Assembly (NCBI GenBank): GCA_030062745.1
Contig: CP099848.1
Coordinates: 21,315,081-21,379,080 of the forward strand
DNA: 64,000 bases
Source of the DNA: Capitulum mitella
Taxonomy: Eukaryota; Arthropoda; Thecostraca; Pollicipedomorpha; Pollicipedidae
Reading direction: 5' to 3'
The notes under the pieces are model-generated. The model saw nothing but the letters and a program-made list of their open reading frames with translations, was not told where the DNA came from and did no database searches. The position numbers and the translations under genes were made by a program. This document shows positions 22,846 to 34,860 of this stretch, piece by piece (position 1 is the first letter of the stretch; each line of letters starts with the position of its first letter).

Positions 22846-25800
22846 TCACCAGTAGGGCCCGCCGCCGAACTCGTCGCTCCAGCTGGAGAAGCAGGACCAG
22901 TTGTCGACCTGCGCGTGGTAAATGTCTCGTTCGCCGGCCCGCGCCGCCGGCGCCGGCGCCGCCTTCTGCCGGCTGGCGCTGAAGTTGTGGCCGCCGTTGT
23001 TGTCCCAGAACTCGCCGGCCGGGCAGCGGAAGCACACGCAGAAGTCGACGCGGTCGCCGCGTTCGGGCAGGTCCAGCACGAACGAGAACCGGTCGTGGAG
23101 GGTGACGCCTCCTCCGGACGGCGGTACGAATTTCGCCGGCACGTCCCGGCTCGTCCGCCATCCGTCCTCGGTGACGCGCAGGAACACCTGCTTCTCGAAG
23201 TGCAGGTTCTTCACCTTGACCGTGCCGGCCAGCGTGCCGTCCAGCTCCTTGAACAGCACGTGCTCGAGCGCCACGCCCTGGGCGTCGAGACGTTCGCAGA
23301 AGCGCGTGTAGTCGGCGGCTGGCTGTGGGAAGCCCAGCGTCCAGCTGGGCTGCTGCCGCTTCGGCGGCGGCGCCTCCAGGCCGGTCACGTGACGCAGGAA
23401 GCGGGCCGTCCAGCGGGGCGGCATGTGGGACGGCTCGCGCATTCGGCGCACCTGCCGGCAGATGACGGTGTCAGCGTCACAGTGGAAGAACAAGGTGCGC
23501 ACAGTCGCGGCGCGTGCTTAGGCAGCCAGAGATTTCGCGAAAAACGCTTAAAATAAAGATGGAAGATTATTTTGGCATAAATAAAGATATAGAGAAACTG
23601 GCCTTGACATTCTTTTTAGTTTGCTCTGTTCAGCTACTTGAGGTTGCGGTGAATGTACATGTCTTAAGGCAATAACTAAACAATGTTTTTGTTCACTGAC
23701 CCATATGCCACCGGCGGAAAAAAACGCGTTCGCACAAGACGCTGCATGTAATGCGGAACAGCCACCGAGTACATGAGAGAAAGCCGTCACAGCACGCGCC
23801 AAAAAAGACCAATAAAACGGAGACGGGCACGAGGTAATGGAGGAGGGCGCAGTCACGTTTCCTTACAATGGGAAGGTCATTCGCCAAATGATACAGGAAA
23901 CGCCCAATTCGCCACGGTCACACACAATCCCCCATGTTTCTTCCGCAGTGACGAATGACTCACACTTCCATACTTCTCAGAGGTTTTGCTCAAGAAAAAA
24001 AAAACATTTACAGCTGTTTCAAAGGACGTTTGGCGAGATGGGACGCGCTGTTCACGAGTCAATTGGGCACCGCACCATGACCCCGTACTAAAACAATTCC
24101 CCGGATAGAGGTTCTGCCAGTCGCACTCTTCCGCGTGTTCCAGAAACGCCGCGCTTTTCAGCACAGCAGCGGCCACAGTCTTGCCACGGCCAGTTTTGCC
24201 AGCGCGGGGCCCATGCCATAACAGGGTTGATTCGGTGGACACGAGAAATGCAAACCGGTTTACGGCGGATCAAAGTCGGCCCGGCAATTCACCAGGGGCG
24301 CCGGAGCCCAGGCGGTGATTAGCGTTTGATGCAGCGGGCCGGCCGGTCAGGGCAAGGTCGCCAGCTCGTGTTTTAAGGTGAGAGGGTCCGTATAGGCGGC
24401 AGGATGCTCTAGATTTTGCCAAGTCGATAATGGCATCCAGTCATTTTCATACCATGTCTGTGCAGACTACCAGTGAAGGTCGGAAGAAAAGTGAAATGCT
24501 GTGAACTGGAAATCAATTTTATGTGTGAATGCACAGACTGCCTTATTTGTTTAACGCTTCAACCTCCTTAGGCTTTATTATTAGCGTTAATCAGAACCTG
24601 GTTTCAAAGGACATTACGCCACGTCACCAGTAACTCAGCGTCAGCGGATGCGTGGGAAATAACAATTTGTTAAACACAATGATGCCGATTCCCACCAACG
24701 GTTTCATGGAGAACTTTCACCAGGCTTCTTTACAAGCGATTCTGTTTCCAGTGTTTAACATAAGAACCATGACTTCGAATCGCAACATCCCTCGAAATGG
24801 TTCAGGGACCTGGGGTATGCAAGAGGAAATTGTCAGGCAGACACAAGAGTTTTGGAAAGAGAAAGCCCTTAGCTGAAGAGGATCTTGTAGGTTTTGTCGT
24901 TAAGGAGAATGGCCTCTCGAAAAAGTGGAATAAAAAAAGGTAAACAATCCCAAAAATTACTTGCATACCAAACCGAGCATGGGTCACGCCAGTTGCACGT
25001 GAAAACATCGTGCAACAAAAAATGGGTTAACAGGAGCGTCTTAACTTCGCGACTGCAGAGCTCCAGGCCCGTCCAGTGCAGTCACCAGTGTCAACAGAGC
25101 ATTCCGCCCGCCTGTATTACGACACGCCACGAGAGCAAACAGACGTATGTTTGCGCCCGTCAGAGGAGCTGCGGCGGCCAGCTCGTCAGCCGGCATGCCA
25201 GCGGGCCCCACCGTCAACAGACGGCGTGGACAGCACGAGAAACCGCGTCACGGGCCCGTCAGGACGCCATCAGAAGCATGGCCGTGTCATGCGTTGTCCG
25301 CAACGTCAACGGCACGCGTCGTCGTACCCAGACGTACCCCAGTACACTGCACTCCGGAGCACTGTCTAAAAAGCAGCGCCTCCAGTCCCGTGATGGGAAG
25401 AGCGCCAGAAGGAACAGAGGCCATCAGCGTGTTGAGGTGCCGGTGTTGATGATACGTGCTTGCAAAGCATCCCCAACACGTGTTATTGCTTGTTTTCATG
25501 TGCATGCACTCGGGATAGCCGCCCCCGTGCAGAAAATGTACACAGTTTATGACGCTCGGTGCTAATTACCCAGTCAGCGCCCCTAAAATGATAACTTTCA
25601 GTCGCGTGGTGCGACCACCCTCGCAGACCTTCGGATCAACATTCAAGAAACTTCGCGCTGTCGTGAATCACGCTCGGCGTTCAGAACATCAACAGCCGGC
25701 GCCTGGCAACAGACGCGCTCTGATGAGGGGCGTGACAGGGAGAGACGCCGCCCGCGCCGCTGTCCGTCCCGGGGGCCGGACAGCCGGCCGGGTCAGTCTG

Positions 25801-26742
25801 CGGCCGAGCCGGGCTCATGGTGCGCTCCCGTGAAAAACACCTCAGCCCGACCGCGGAAAGACTGGCCGCTCATCCATAATGCAGCGATGCCGGTAAAAGG
25901 AGTCGACCGCGCAGGGCGTTCGTGTCAGGGCCGATCAGTGAGTGCGCAGCGTGCATGTACCGGTTTTTGCGCCGGATGGTGGAGGGAGGCCGTCGAGTTG
26001 CCGGGCCGGGCTGTCGTTTCTTGCAGACGACGGTGCGGAGCCTCTGCCATGGGTTTTCGGTCGGAGAAGGCAAGGCGCCAGTCACCATTCCGTGTCATTT
26101 AACCTGCCCCCCGATGCTGATTTCTCGTTGCATTACGTTCCCGTCGATGAAATGTCCACGAAGTAAATTTAAGTGCAAATGTCGTATGGTGTGGTATGCG
26201 ATGAACACCAACCTCGAAGAGACCGTCTACCGCCAATAACCAATTTAGAGGGACGAATCCCGTGTCGGAGATAACTGCCAGTCAAAGCCCCAGGCCACCG
26301 TCACGTCCACCCCGTCCCCGCACCCCTAGCGGCGGCTCACCTGCACGAGCGGCATGCCCTTGTCGTCGGCGAACACGACCTTCTTGTCTTTGGGCGTCGC
26401 CCGCACGTCTGCACCCCGCACCACCAGGATGGAGCGCGGCCGGCCGGCGGCGGCCGCCTCCTCCTCCTCCTCCTCCTCCTCGTCCTCATCGTCGTCGTCG
26501 TCCTCGTCGTCGGAGGGCGGCGCCGGCGAGCGGCGCTGGCAGCCGATTCGGCTGAAGAGGCCCGTGCGCGGGGCGTGCCAGGGCCGGCTCGAGCGGTGCA
26601 GCTCCGAGAGGAAGTCCGAGCCGAACAGCGGCGACGACGACAGGAAGTCGGCACCCAGCCGCGGCGACGACGACAGCACCGGTGACGAGCTCAGGCTGTA
26701 GACCTCCATGTCTACAGGGATCACCAGGGCGCCCGCCGACAT
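22846..26742 (-). CDS. PPP1R3: Protein phosphatase 1 regulatory subunit 3, glycogen-targeting (CBM21)
   Basis: Two coding exons on -: 26742-26341 and 23451-22846, joined by an intron of about 2.9 kb with donor CAG/GTGAGC and acceptor TGCCGGCAG. They give 335 residues, near the family's usual ~300. Residues 121-126 (KVVFAD) are the RVxF-type PP1-binding motif. Residues ~176-291 form the CBM21 glycogen-binding domain, with the conserved WDNNGGHNF at 283-291 and GTVKVKNLHFEKQV at 210-223. The N-terminus carries the PVDM motif (residues 9-12) seen in vertebrate PPP1R3 proteins. The C-terminal NWSCFSSW...GPYW tail matches insect members. Residues ~78-95 are an acidic Asp/Glu run coded by a GC-rich repeat. 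The first Met abuts a good acceptor (CTCCGCCAG), so a 5' non-coding exon probably lies at higher coordinates. The product tethers PP1 to glycogen, where PP1 dephosphorylates glycogen synthase and phosphorylase. The subtype (3B/3C/3E-like) is not resolved. Confidence 0.93.
23452..26340 (-). other. Intron of the PPP1R3 gene
   Basis: Bounded by GTGAGC at its 5' end and TGCCGGCAG at its 3' end on -. No transposon or RNA gene was recognised. A + strand open frame of about 218 residues from 24909 to 25565 shows no domain. GC-rich patches occur near 25150-25330 and 25700-26050. Confidence 0.8.
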
Positions 26743-27057
26743 CTGGCGGAGACACACAGGCGGTCAGTGGCGTCACACCGGCGGCGGCAGGCAGCGGCGA
26801 CGGAGGCTCGCCGATTCCCGGCGGCCGCTGCCGCTGCTGCACGGCACAAAATAGCCCGAATAGGCCGCTGTAGGACATGAAGAAATGAGAAATGACACCG
26901 GAGTTTTTGTTGCACGCATGTATGTATATATATACCAACCATGTGTTTTTTGAACGAGATGCGACAGCAGAGAAAGTAGGGAGGAAGAAAGGAAGGACCG
27001 GAAATTATGGGAATTACGTAACCGTTATCTGCATACGATTCTTTGGTCAAACACGTA
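26743..27057. other. Probable upstream intron of PPP1R3
   Basis: Directly upstream on - of the first coding exon. The sequence next to the exon reads CACTGACCG, a possible branch point, then a pyrimidine-leaning stretch to CTCCGCCAG. GC-rich at first, then AT-rich. No exon was identified. Confidence 0.4.
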
Positions 27058-28393
27058 CTGGTGCGCGGTAAGTTCTGGAGGGTTTCCGTTTAGCGTGTTT
27101 ACGATGACTCTGATAGACTGGCAGAATGCCGTTGGCCGGACGTTTGACCCCGCCGACCCTGCCGCACAACATAATGGCCTGCATCCCCTCCTTCCCATGT
27201 CCGGTCATGAATAATCAGTAGACAGAACCTTTCGCCAAGTACCTGCGCGGATCGACCGTGCCCGGGAAGACGGATGCACAAGTGGGGGCGGACTGTCCGG
27301 ACTGAGGGGAGCGCGGGACTGAGGACCGTCCAACGAATCAAGGCCAAGCTGCGGTCTGCGGAGGGTCTGGAAGAGGCCCCCAGGTCTGGCCGGCCTCGAA
27401 CTGCCCGCACCCTCCAGAACGTGGACACCGTGGCCCAGTCCAGCCCAGAGAAATCCCAGACAGTCCATGAGGCGGATCACCAGGGAGTGTGGCTGTTCCC
27501 AGTCCACCATGGGAAACCTGGTCCACCAGGATTAGCGCGTAAGATCCCAGGTGATCCGGGTCAGGCCCCGTTTGACCAAGGCAATCCGTCTGCAGCGTTG
27601 GGAAAGAAGCAAACGTCTCCGAAACTTCACGAAGGACAAAAAGACGTCAAACTTCATCAGGATATTTTCTGTCGAAGAAGCTGTTCCACGTGGACGCCCA
27701 GCTGGGCAGGAGGAACTCCACATGCTTGTCTAACCATCATGTGGATGAGGTTGACCCCAGGGTTCGATTCAACCCGATCAACAAGCATCTACAGAAGGCC
27801 ATGGTACCTCGGCGTGGTCGGTTCGGACGGCAAAAAGTACCATATATCTTTATAGACATCAAAGAGATCTCCAGGGAAGTATACGTGCGTCTGTTGGATG
27901 CAAAGATCTTTCCCTGGATGAGCGGGACTTATCCGGACGGCAATTTCGTGTTCCAACAGGTCGGGGCGCCCGTACACACCGCCAACGTCATTCAGCAGAA
28001 GCTGGTGGAGGAGCTCGAGAGAGCCACATTTCTGGCGGAAGGAGATGTGGCCTCCCAGTCCCCCGACGTAAGCCCGCTGGAGTGCTCCATCTGGCGCGTT
28101 TTGCAGGAAGGAGTCCAGGTGATATCCCATCCCAACCCAGGTCCTCAAGGTCCACATCGTGGACGCTTGAGACAGGATGGGAAAAGCCTACATCATCAAC
28201 ACCTGCCGCTCCTTCCGAGGCCGTGTGGAGGCCGTCATCGCGGCCAGCGGCAGCTACACTGAGTGACGAGCTGGGACATGTCCGGATGTCGTTGTACATA
28301 ACTACTATTTGTCCTAGTTTGGAAAATGTATGTGCTCTGTAACTACGACCATTAAAAGGGTGAAAACCGCCGGAAAATAAAGCACACCCTCTG
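27058..28393 (+). mobile_element. Tc1/mariner-superfamily transposon, degenerate
   Basis: A decayed transposase of the IS630-Tc1-mariner type lies inside. The right end reads AATAAAGCACACCCTCTG. A left counterpart starting CTGGTGCGCGGTAAG at 27058 matches its reverse complement only weakly (17 of 26 positions over the next stretch), so that boundary is an inference. The ~1.34 kb size fits the family's usual 1.3 kb. A TA precedes the left end; the right TA is not intact. Confidence 0.7.
27274..28266 (+). pseudogene. Tc1/mariner transposase pseudogene
   Basis: The helix-turn-helix part is readable (LRTVQRIKAKLRSAEG then RPRTARTLQN). The catalytic core continues in other frames (YPDGNFVFQQVGAPVHTANV, then SQSPDVSPLECSIWRVL). 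The C-terminal NTCRSFRGRVEAVIAA ends at TGA 28264-28266. At least three frame changes are needed to follow it. Two of the three catalytic acids are lost: family FSDE reads FSVE, and FQQDGAP reads FQQVGAP. The third, SPD, remains. It cannot be active. Confidence 0.85.
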
Positions 28394-29875
28394 CATCCCT
28401 CTTCACAGAAGGGTTCTATGGTTATATTAAATGGTGTCGAGTGGACTTTAGCTGCAGCAAGCAAACACGAGAAAAGCCCGCTGCATGACCTCAGGTGCCA
28501 CGAACTGGCGACATGAAAGCCGAGGTAAGCGACGTCTGAATTCACGGAAGACTTAGTCTAGGTTTCAGCAACCTTTGTGGCGGCGATTTGCGGTTTTAGG
28601 GCTCGCATACATTCAAGGCACTTTTTCACCCGCATTTCAGCGTCTCCGCTATCGTCCCAACCACCACTCTCCAGCACAAAAACCAACACACGTCGCGCAG
28701 GTGTGCTGGATCACGAATCATGTTGCATATGTGGGCAGTGGGACAGCTAACCCCAGCGTTCACAAACACCAGATATCATCTTCAGGGTCCCTCAAAAAAC
28801 TCTGGCAAACAAAAAACATTCACACCGACCTTCAAACGACAGCCCCAAGGTGGATGCAACGCTCCCTCCCGCCCATTGTCTGCCACTTCTTGTGGCCAGC
28901 GACCAGCATACCAAGTGGTCATTGCTTGAGGGTGTAGAGCCGTGTGAAAACTCTGTGCATTCAGCGAAACGGAGTGACGTTTTAAAATTCACGGTTTGGA
29001 AGCCCATTTGTTATGACCGATACTTTCCAACGTCGAATTCTGCTTTAATTTGCCACTTCACCCCAAAAACCACTACATTACCTATAAAGAGCTGGATAAT
29101 CTTTAAATAGTTCTCCAAGATTTCGGTCGAGTCTGCTGCGTCTCCGAAACTTTTTCTGAGAAAAATCATCGGTGTTCCTGATTGGTCCAACATAGGACAT
29201 TAGTCCACTGATTCTGATCCAGCCCAACGACCCCACCGCTTCTCAATGGCCAGCCGGAAGAACAACCAGCTGAGGCGGTGCAAAAAACACCGCTTCCTGT
29301 GTGACCAGGAGCGCACCTCACTCGCATCACGACGCCACCAGAGCGACGTCACGGCCGCCGCCCTGCCGCCGCCCACTGCGTCCGCCCGGTTCGCAGGAAG
29401 GTGCGCCCTCGGGCGGCGCTAGCCCTTGATGGGCCGGCGTCGCCGCCGGTCCGCCCTTGACCCGAATACGAGGGCCGCTGCGGCGGGACCGGCAACAGCC
29501 GTCATGCCCGACCGACGGCCGTCGACGGCCTGATGACGGCTGACGGCTGACGGATGACGGGCGACTGATGACGGGTGACGGGCAGGGGGCGGGGGGGCTG
29601 AGTCAGCAGTCACGTAATGCCGCGGGGTGCGGCTGCGCTGATCGGCCGGGCTGGCGTTCCCTCACGCTGCGGGATCCCGGTCACCTCAGACGGGGACCTG
29701 GGATCACGCCACACCGCGGAAACTGCGTCGCGGTCACGCTGATCCGAGGTAACGGTACCAGGGGTCACGTGACGCAAATCGAGAGATGTTTATACCGGCA
29801 CATGCTTCAGGATGATCCGACGGCTACGGCCGGCAGCGACATTCTAGGAAGCAGTGATTTCAGCTTCGCCTCTAT
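28394..29875. other. Non-coding spacer with a GC island
   Basis: No exon was recognised. A GC-rich island spans about 29240-29780 and contains the TGACGGN heptamer array and a perfect GTCACGTGAC E-box at 29764-29773 (the USF/MITF/TFE3 type). It could be a promoter, but no transcript is visible. Confidence 0.35.
29534..29582. repeat. 7-bp tandem repeat, TGACGGN x7
   Basis: Seven consecutive heptamers in exact phase; six start TGACGG and one reads CGACTGA. Each carries TGACG, the CREB/ATF half-site, so this is either a simple repeat or a homotypic cluster of CRE half-sites inside a GC island. Confidence 0.85.
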
Positions 29876-30021
29876 CAGTGGCGGAGGGACACTTTTCAAA
29901 GGTCACGACGGCAGAAGACATGTTCGAGCCGCATTTCATCCAGCGCCGCCCGGATGATGTTACGCTTTCCAAGCCAGGGGTACAGCTCACCCCCTGCCCC
30001 GCACCAGTGGTGTCGCCACTG
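29876..30021. mobile_element. Possible short hAT-type MITE
   Basis: The left end is CAGTGGCGGAGGGAC and the right end reads CAGTGGCGACACCAC in reverse complement. Flanking octamers GCCTCTAT and GCTGCAAT agree at 5 of 8 positions. Small size and hAT-like ends suggest a MITE, but the support is thin. Confidence 0.3.
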
Positions 30022-30393
30022 GCTGCAATGTGCCGCTATCCAAACATGGGGTACTCGGCTATCGGTCATGCACGAGGTCGCCCGCAGAACACTACTCCGA
30101 AGCAGCCCCATCCCTCGAAAGGGATCGGTCTTTCATTTGTCGACTTGAATCAGAAACTTCCGTTAATGCATGGCAGATTTCGAATATTTTGTGCTGAATG
30201 GCCACGCACCGTTTTGATGTTGCCTAAATCACGATCATACGCAGTTCCATGTTGAATCTGCATACGATACGTCATCTGACTGTACAAGCAAAGTACAGTA
30301 ATTCAAACAAACCATAACTTTCTCAAGAGAAGGCGATGGTTGTGTAACTGCACAGTGCGCATAATACATGTACGACGTCGCAAGTCCTGGGAT

Positions 30394-30747
30394 CAGGGAC
30401 GTGCTTAGTGGGAGGGCCATGGCCTCCCTGAGCCAAGTGGTCTACACTAGATATATATAGCGATTTCGCAGGAATACGTAATAGTGATTATATGTATGCT
30501 GCAAAAGCAAACATTACATGTTCCTCCTTTGCGTTAAAGGTGAGGTAAATTACATAAAATTGCTGCTTTTTCCGGAATTTTTTTCCAAAAAATCCCCAAA
30601 AATGCCATATGTTAGTGGCATATGACATTTTGTTGCTTAATGTTGTTTTCGGGCGCGCCGACTACTGAGGTCATTTTGCGCCCATGGTAGCATATGATAA
30701 AATTTGACATTTGCTCACCCCCCAGGAAAATCCTGGCTACGTGCCTG
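30394..30747. mobile_element. hAT-type MITE with perfect 8-bp target duplication
   Basis: The element starts CAGGGACGTGCTTAG and ends CTGGCTACGTGCCTG, giving hAT-style terminal inverted repeats. It is flanked on both sides by CCTGGGAT (30386-30393 and 30748-30755). The 8-bp duplication and CAGGG ends assign it to hAT. At 354 bp with no open frame it is non-autonomous. The perfect duplication suggests a fairly recent insertion. Confidence 0.85.
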
Positions 30748-30777
30748 CCTGGGATACGCAAACCACGCACTGGTCAC

Positions 30778-31213
30778 CAGGCTTGTGACTGATTCTGAAT
30801 CGAACTGAATGAACGCTGAATCGATCCAGGAAATAAGTCCTGTTGTCGTGAATTAGAATTCAAATCGATTCCTATTACTTGCACCAGATCAGAATCAGAA
30901 ATGAATCGTACACTTGTCCGAAGAATCAGTCGTGAATCGATTCAGCGAAAAAATTAATGGAACACAATGACAAACTGACCGCGTTACACCGCTTAACATT
31001 TTTCACGTTCCTTTACATTTACGTATTGTTTGTAAAACGGCGCCCATATGGTTCTGAAATGAATCAGAAATGAATCGATACACTCATGACTCTGGACCCG
31101 AACTGAATCGATTCTCGTTTTTAAAATGTCCTGAATCTGAATCACAGCTGATTCCTCAATCTGGAAATCCGACATGGAATCGATTCACTTCAGATGAATC
31201 GGGCACAGCCCTG
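30778..31213. mobile_element. hAT-type MITE with GAATCGATTC subterminal repeats
   Basis: The left end is CAGGCTTGTGACTGATTC; the right end in reverse complement is CAGGGCTGTGCCCGATTC. The flanking octamers CTGGTCAC (30770-30777) and CTGGTCAA (31214-31221) differ at one base. Inside, AATCGATTC palindromes recur at about 30863, 30934, 31106 and 31177, the subterminal repeat pattern of hAT elements. It lies 30 bp from the previous element and belongs to a different family. Confidence 0.8.
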
Positions 31214-31221
31214 CTGGTCAA

Positions 31222-33397
31222 TGTTTACTGCCCACAGTTGGTTCAGTGCCGTTCAGTGCATTTAAGTATTCTGCCGCACTGCGCAGCTATTATGGATGCA
31301 AATGGCCGTAATAAATCAGACTCAGCGAAACATAAAAGCATTCATGCACTCATTCAAATACAAGACGCCCAAAACTTGGCATGTTTGGTGCAGAGGCGAC
31401 AGCCGGAAGAAGGCGGTTCCAAGCGGACTATTTCAACATGACGTAACGCAAAATAGACTGGGTGTCTGTTTACAACTCACTGCTATTGATCCGGCGCTAA
31501 TTACATGCATGACAAGTTTAGACATGTATGCATGGATTCCTTGAAAAACACGCCTTCATGTAGCTCAATCCTAAAACGCATTTCTTTCCGGTCCAAACAT
31601 ATGAAGTAGATAGCAGGTACTACAAAGAAGCAAAACAACATTCCTGGAATATTTCACGTTACTCTTCCACACCCCGGACAGCTGCAACAGATCGCCACTG
31701 ATGAGGGTGCAGCGTGACCGGCCAGCCGAACTCGTTGCAGTGGCACCCACTGACCTCTCTCCTGGGCAGGTTCGGACTATTCACCATGACCGCAGCGGCG
31801 AGAGCGCCAGCTGTACCCTGCCCGCCGCACCACCAGAGGACAACTGCCGACCGGCCGCGGTCCGACCACGGCCACTGAGCCGCGGGGTGACTGAGGCCAA
31901 CTGCGAATACAGCGCCGCTCAGACCGGCCGCGGGCGCCGCGCCGCCCGTTCCAGCCCCCCCCCCCGCAGGGCCGATCGCTCCCGAACAGTCACCTACGGC
32001 GCTCGGCGGAAAATCTTACAGGGTGGCGGCCCGGCACTGTTCTGACCCCAGATATTCCTCAACATGCTGAATCGCGTTGCATCAATTGTTTTAAAATGTT
32101 GTAATATTATTTATTTGGCGAGCAATCTTGAATTTCAAAATCTGTTTTGAAATGTGCCCTGAAATAGAATTTCACTTCTGTTGAGTATTTCAAATGTGCA
32201 TACTTCCACTGGATGGACTTCAAAATACCGATGGTCCTTCAAGGAACAGCAATCAATAGAACACAAAACTGGGTCCTACGTATTTTATAATTAAGTTGGT
32301 AGCATGACAGAACGTTTGTTGGCTCTGTTGATCTAACACAAAATCTGCTAGGCCACTTGCTTTCTTGCGAACGTTATCGGACATGCATGGTTTCCGTGGG
32401 TGAAAGGACAGCTCTCTTTTCTCTGCTTGCAAAAGCCGCTGCTTATGCTCCCGACCTGCAGCAAACCGGGAAAATACGACAGTGGATAATAGCTGATCAA
32501 ACAGGATTGCTGGGTCAACGGGACTTGAGTGGCCATAAAGCTCAGTGGGATCCGCTGAACTGTGGACCGCCAGTGCTGCTGACGGGGCAAAATGTCGATC
32601 TTTGCCAGCGACGGCTAGTCAAGCGCTCGGTCCGCTCGGCCATATCGCAACATGGCGGCCCCGAACGCAATGGAGGAGACTCAGCTGACCCGCGGTAGCT
32701 CCCGCCGTGGTGGCTGGTCGGCGGAACGCAGCCTGCCTCAGGCGGGACGTGATTCGTCATACGGCCGCCTTTCGATCTGCGTCGCACCTCCAGACCCCGG
32801 CACGGGCCGACAGCCGAAACCCCGACGACGACGGGGTTAAATGTCAACACGTCCAGGAAACGTGACTTCTGGCTGTTGTGGGCCGTTCAGGCGCCGTCTC
32901 CACTTTCTAGCAGCTGCAGTCAGCTCCAGTGTGGCTGAGGCAGATTAGGTCTGAGGGTGACCGCTGCACCCATGACAGTCGCCCTTCCGATTTCATCTGC
33001 GCTGTCTGCTCCACGGGGCCGGGAGCGAAGTGCCATCGCGTCATATGTAACGGTTGCCGCTTCAGGGCGACGAACTGAGCGTTCGGCGCATCTAATATAG
33101 TGGTTCGGGGCTCATAACACCGGCCCGTTCAGCCACGCACCGGCGGCGGCGGCGGCAGCGTCGTCACAGCTCAAGGTCGAGGTTACTCCCGTCTGGGTCG
33201 CGGTCTGCGGGGGGCCGACCCCACCCCGCTCTCAGGTGGGGCAGTGGAGCCGGCCGCCACGCCAGTCGAGGACGCCGAGCAGCTTCCGGTCCGCTTCCGG
33301 TGTCGAAAACCGAACCGGTGCGGCTGGCGGCCACCGTCGGTCGCCGGACAGGCTGGGGAAGGGATGGGGGAAGGGGTGAGGGACACGTCTGCGGCAG
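31222..33397. other. Non-coding spacer with GC islands
   Basis: No exon was supported. GC-rich blocks lie at about 31690-32040, 32600-32830 and 33110-33380. Their open frames overlap on both strands and resemble no family. An 11-C run lies at 31955-31965. Confidence 0.35.
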
Positions 33398-33560
33398 CAG
33401 GGGCGCAGCCAGGATTTTCTTAAAGGGAGGCCGGCAGCTCAGTGTGAACTGCAGTCATACGAAAACTGCCTGCCGGGAAGACGATGTGCAATGGTTTTCA
33501 CAATAAATGCGGGCCTAAGGATGGGGGCCGGGCCCCCGGGCCCCCCTTGACTGCGGCCTG
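33398..33560. mobile_element. Short hAT-type MITE
   Basis: Begins CAGGGGCGCAGCCAGGATTT, a very typical hAT start, and ends CTTGACTGCGGCCTG, a decayed match to it in reverse complement. The flanking octamers TGCGGCAG and TGTGCAGC agree only partly. At 163 bp it is a non-coding remnant. Confidence 0.55.
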
Positions 33561-34592
33561 TGTGCAGCGGTGGCCAGAGAGACTGGGAGAAGGGGAGGGG
33601 GATGTCTGCGGCAGTCCCGCCATTTCCGGCAGACGACGGGGAAGGATGCCGGACATCACGAGCTTCCGGGGCGCGTGACAGCTGACCATCGCGGGCTCCG
33701 GGATCTAAAGAAATGGCCTCATACTCTGCCCCCTGTGCAGCTTACTTCCATACTTTATGTAATTCCAGCCCCAAAAACCCTTCAACGGGTGGCAAAATAG
33801 GAAATGCGCACTTGGAAAACTAATCCAGGGATAGCAACGAAAACAGAATTTCGTCAGACATTCCAGACCTCTTTGACGTCACAGATGTAATCGGCGGCCA
33901 GAGCTGGTCAACGTTGGGCGGACGTAAACCGTAGCTGTAGAAATTTTGGGCAGATCCTTTTGAAGACAGTCAGGTATTGATGAAAATGGTATAAACGGTA
34001 GATTTGGGAGGAAACAGAAAAAAGACACTTACGTCAGCGTGACATGGAAACCTTTCAACTCCAAAGAACTGCGAGAAACAACCTCCCACAAAATCCACGG
34101 CGACAACTGTTTCAATGCGACCGTTCGACCGTTGGTGTGAGACCACGCCGCTTTACTGTCACAGCACTCCAACGCACTATAAAACCTTAATAGCCGGCCT
34201 ACCACACCTCGGAACAGCTGGGTCTGACCTTGTCGACCCTGGCCTGCGTCCTTATGACCCGGTCCAAAAGGTCCGGCTGTGACCGAGCCAGAAGACAGGT
34301 AGACTGATACACTACCAGATACCGCCCCTGCTGCAGACCAGGCGCGTCACCGGCGACGGATCCAGAGGCGACCGGGATTTTTTACGCTCAGCTGGTTGCC
34401 AGAGACTGCCAGACAGACGGTATTTTTAGCTCCCGTAATTTGGCGGGCTGGAGCGGGCGCCAGAGATTACGTCATCCTGGTAAAATTGCTGTACTTAAAC
34501 TGGTAATGGCTTCAACCCATAATGGCCACGCCAGTTAGCTTGTGGCGGTGCTTAGCAATTTCATGGAAGATACTGGTATCCTTCATCCGTTA
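33561..34592. other. Non-coding spacer
   Basis: Nothing gene-like was recognised. The start repeats GC-rich motifs seen just left of the preceding MITE (GTCTGCGGCAG occurs on both sides). A perfect CRE palindrome TGACGTCA lies at 33875-33882. Confidence 0.35.
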
Positions 34593-34860
34593 CCCGCGCT
34601 GTCGTTTTCTGTAAATGATTGGGGGGAGGCCAGACGAGGGTCCAACAAGCTAGCCTCTCCCAAAATGTGGGTTTTTCAACGAATTTGGCCCATTTTAATT
34701 TGACCAATGGCAATTTTGGGGTATTTTTGTTACAAGTTGCCATCCACATTCTCATGTCTACACATGAATATATATTCATGTCTGTGTATATATCGCCAGA
34801 TAAAATGACTGGTAGATATCAGTATAGATATATGCAATGTGCATATATCTTTATTGTCAT
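34593..34860. mobile_element. Left-end fragment of a hAT-type MITE (family with central TA tract)
   Basis: The sequence from TGTCGTTTTCTGTAAATGAT, through CCAAAATGTGGGTTTTTCAA, to the GGCCCATTTTAATTTGACC stretch aligns to the start of the element at 49742. Its outermost bases are eroded. The matching other end is at 36588, so it may be one half of a copy split by later insertions. Confidence 0.55.

Noticed and set aside
22267-23556. 429-residue open frame on +
   Set aside because: It is antisense to the CBM21 exon of PPP1R3. GC-rich codons leave the opposite strand open; no family resemblance.
24909-25565. 218-residue open frame on +
   Set aside because: Lies in the PPP1R3 intron, has a random-looking composition rich in Thr, Arg, Gln and His, and shows no domain.
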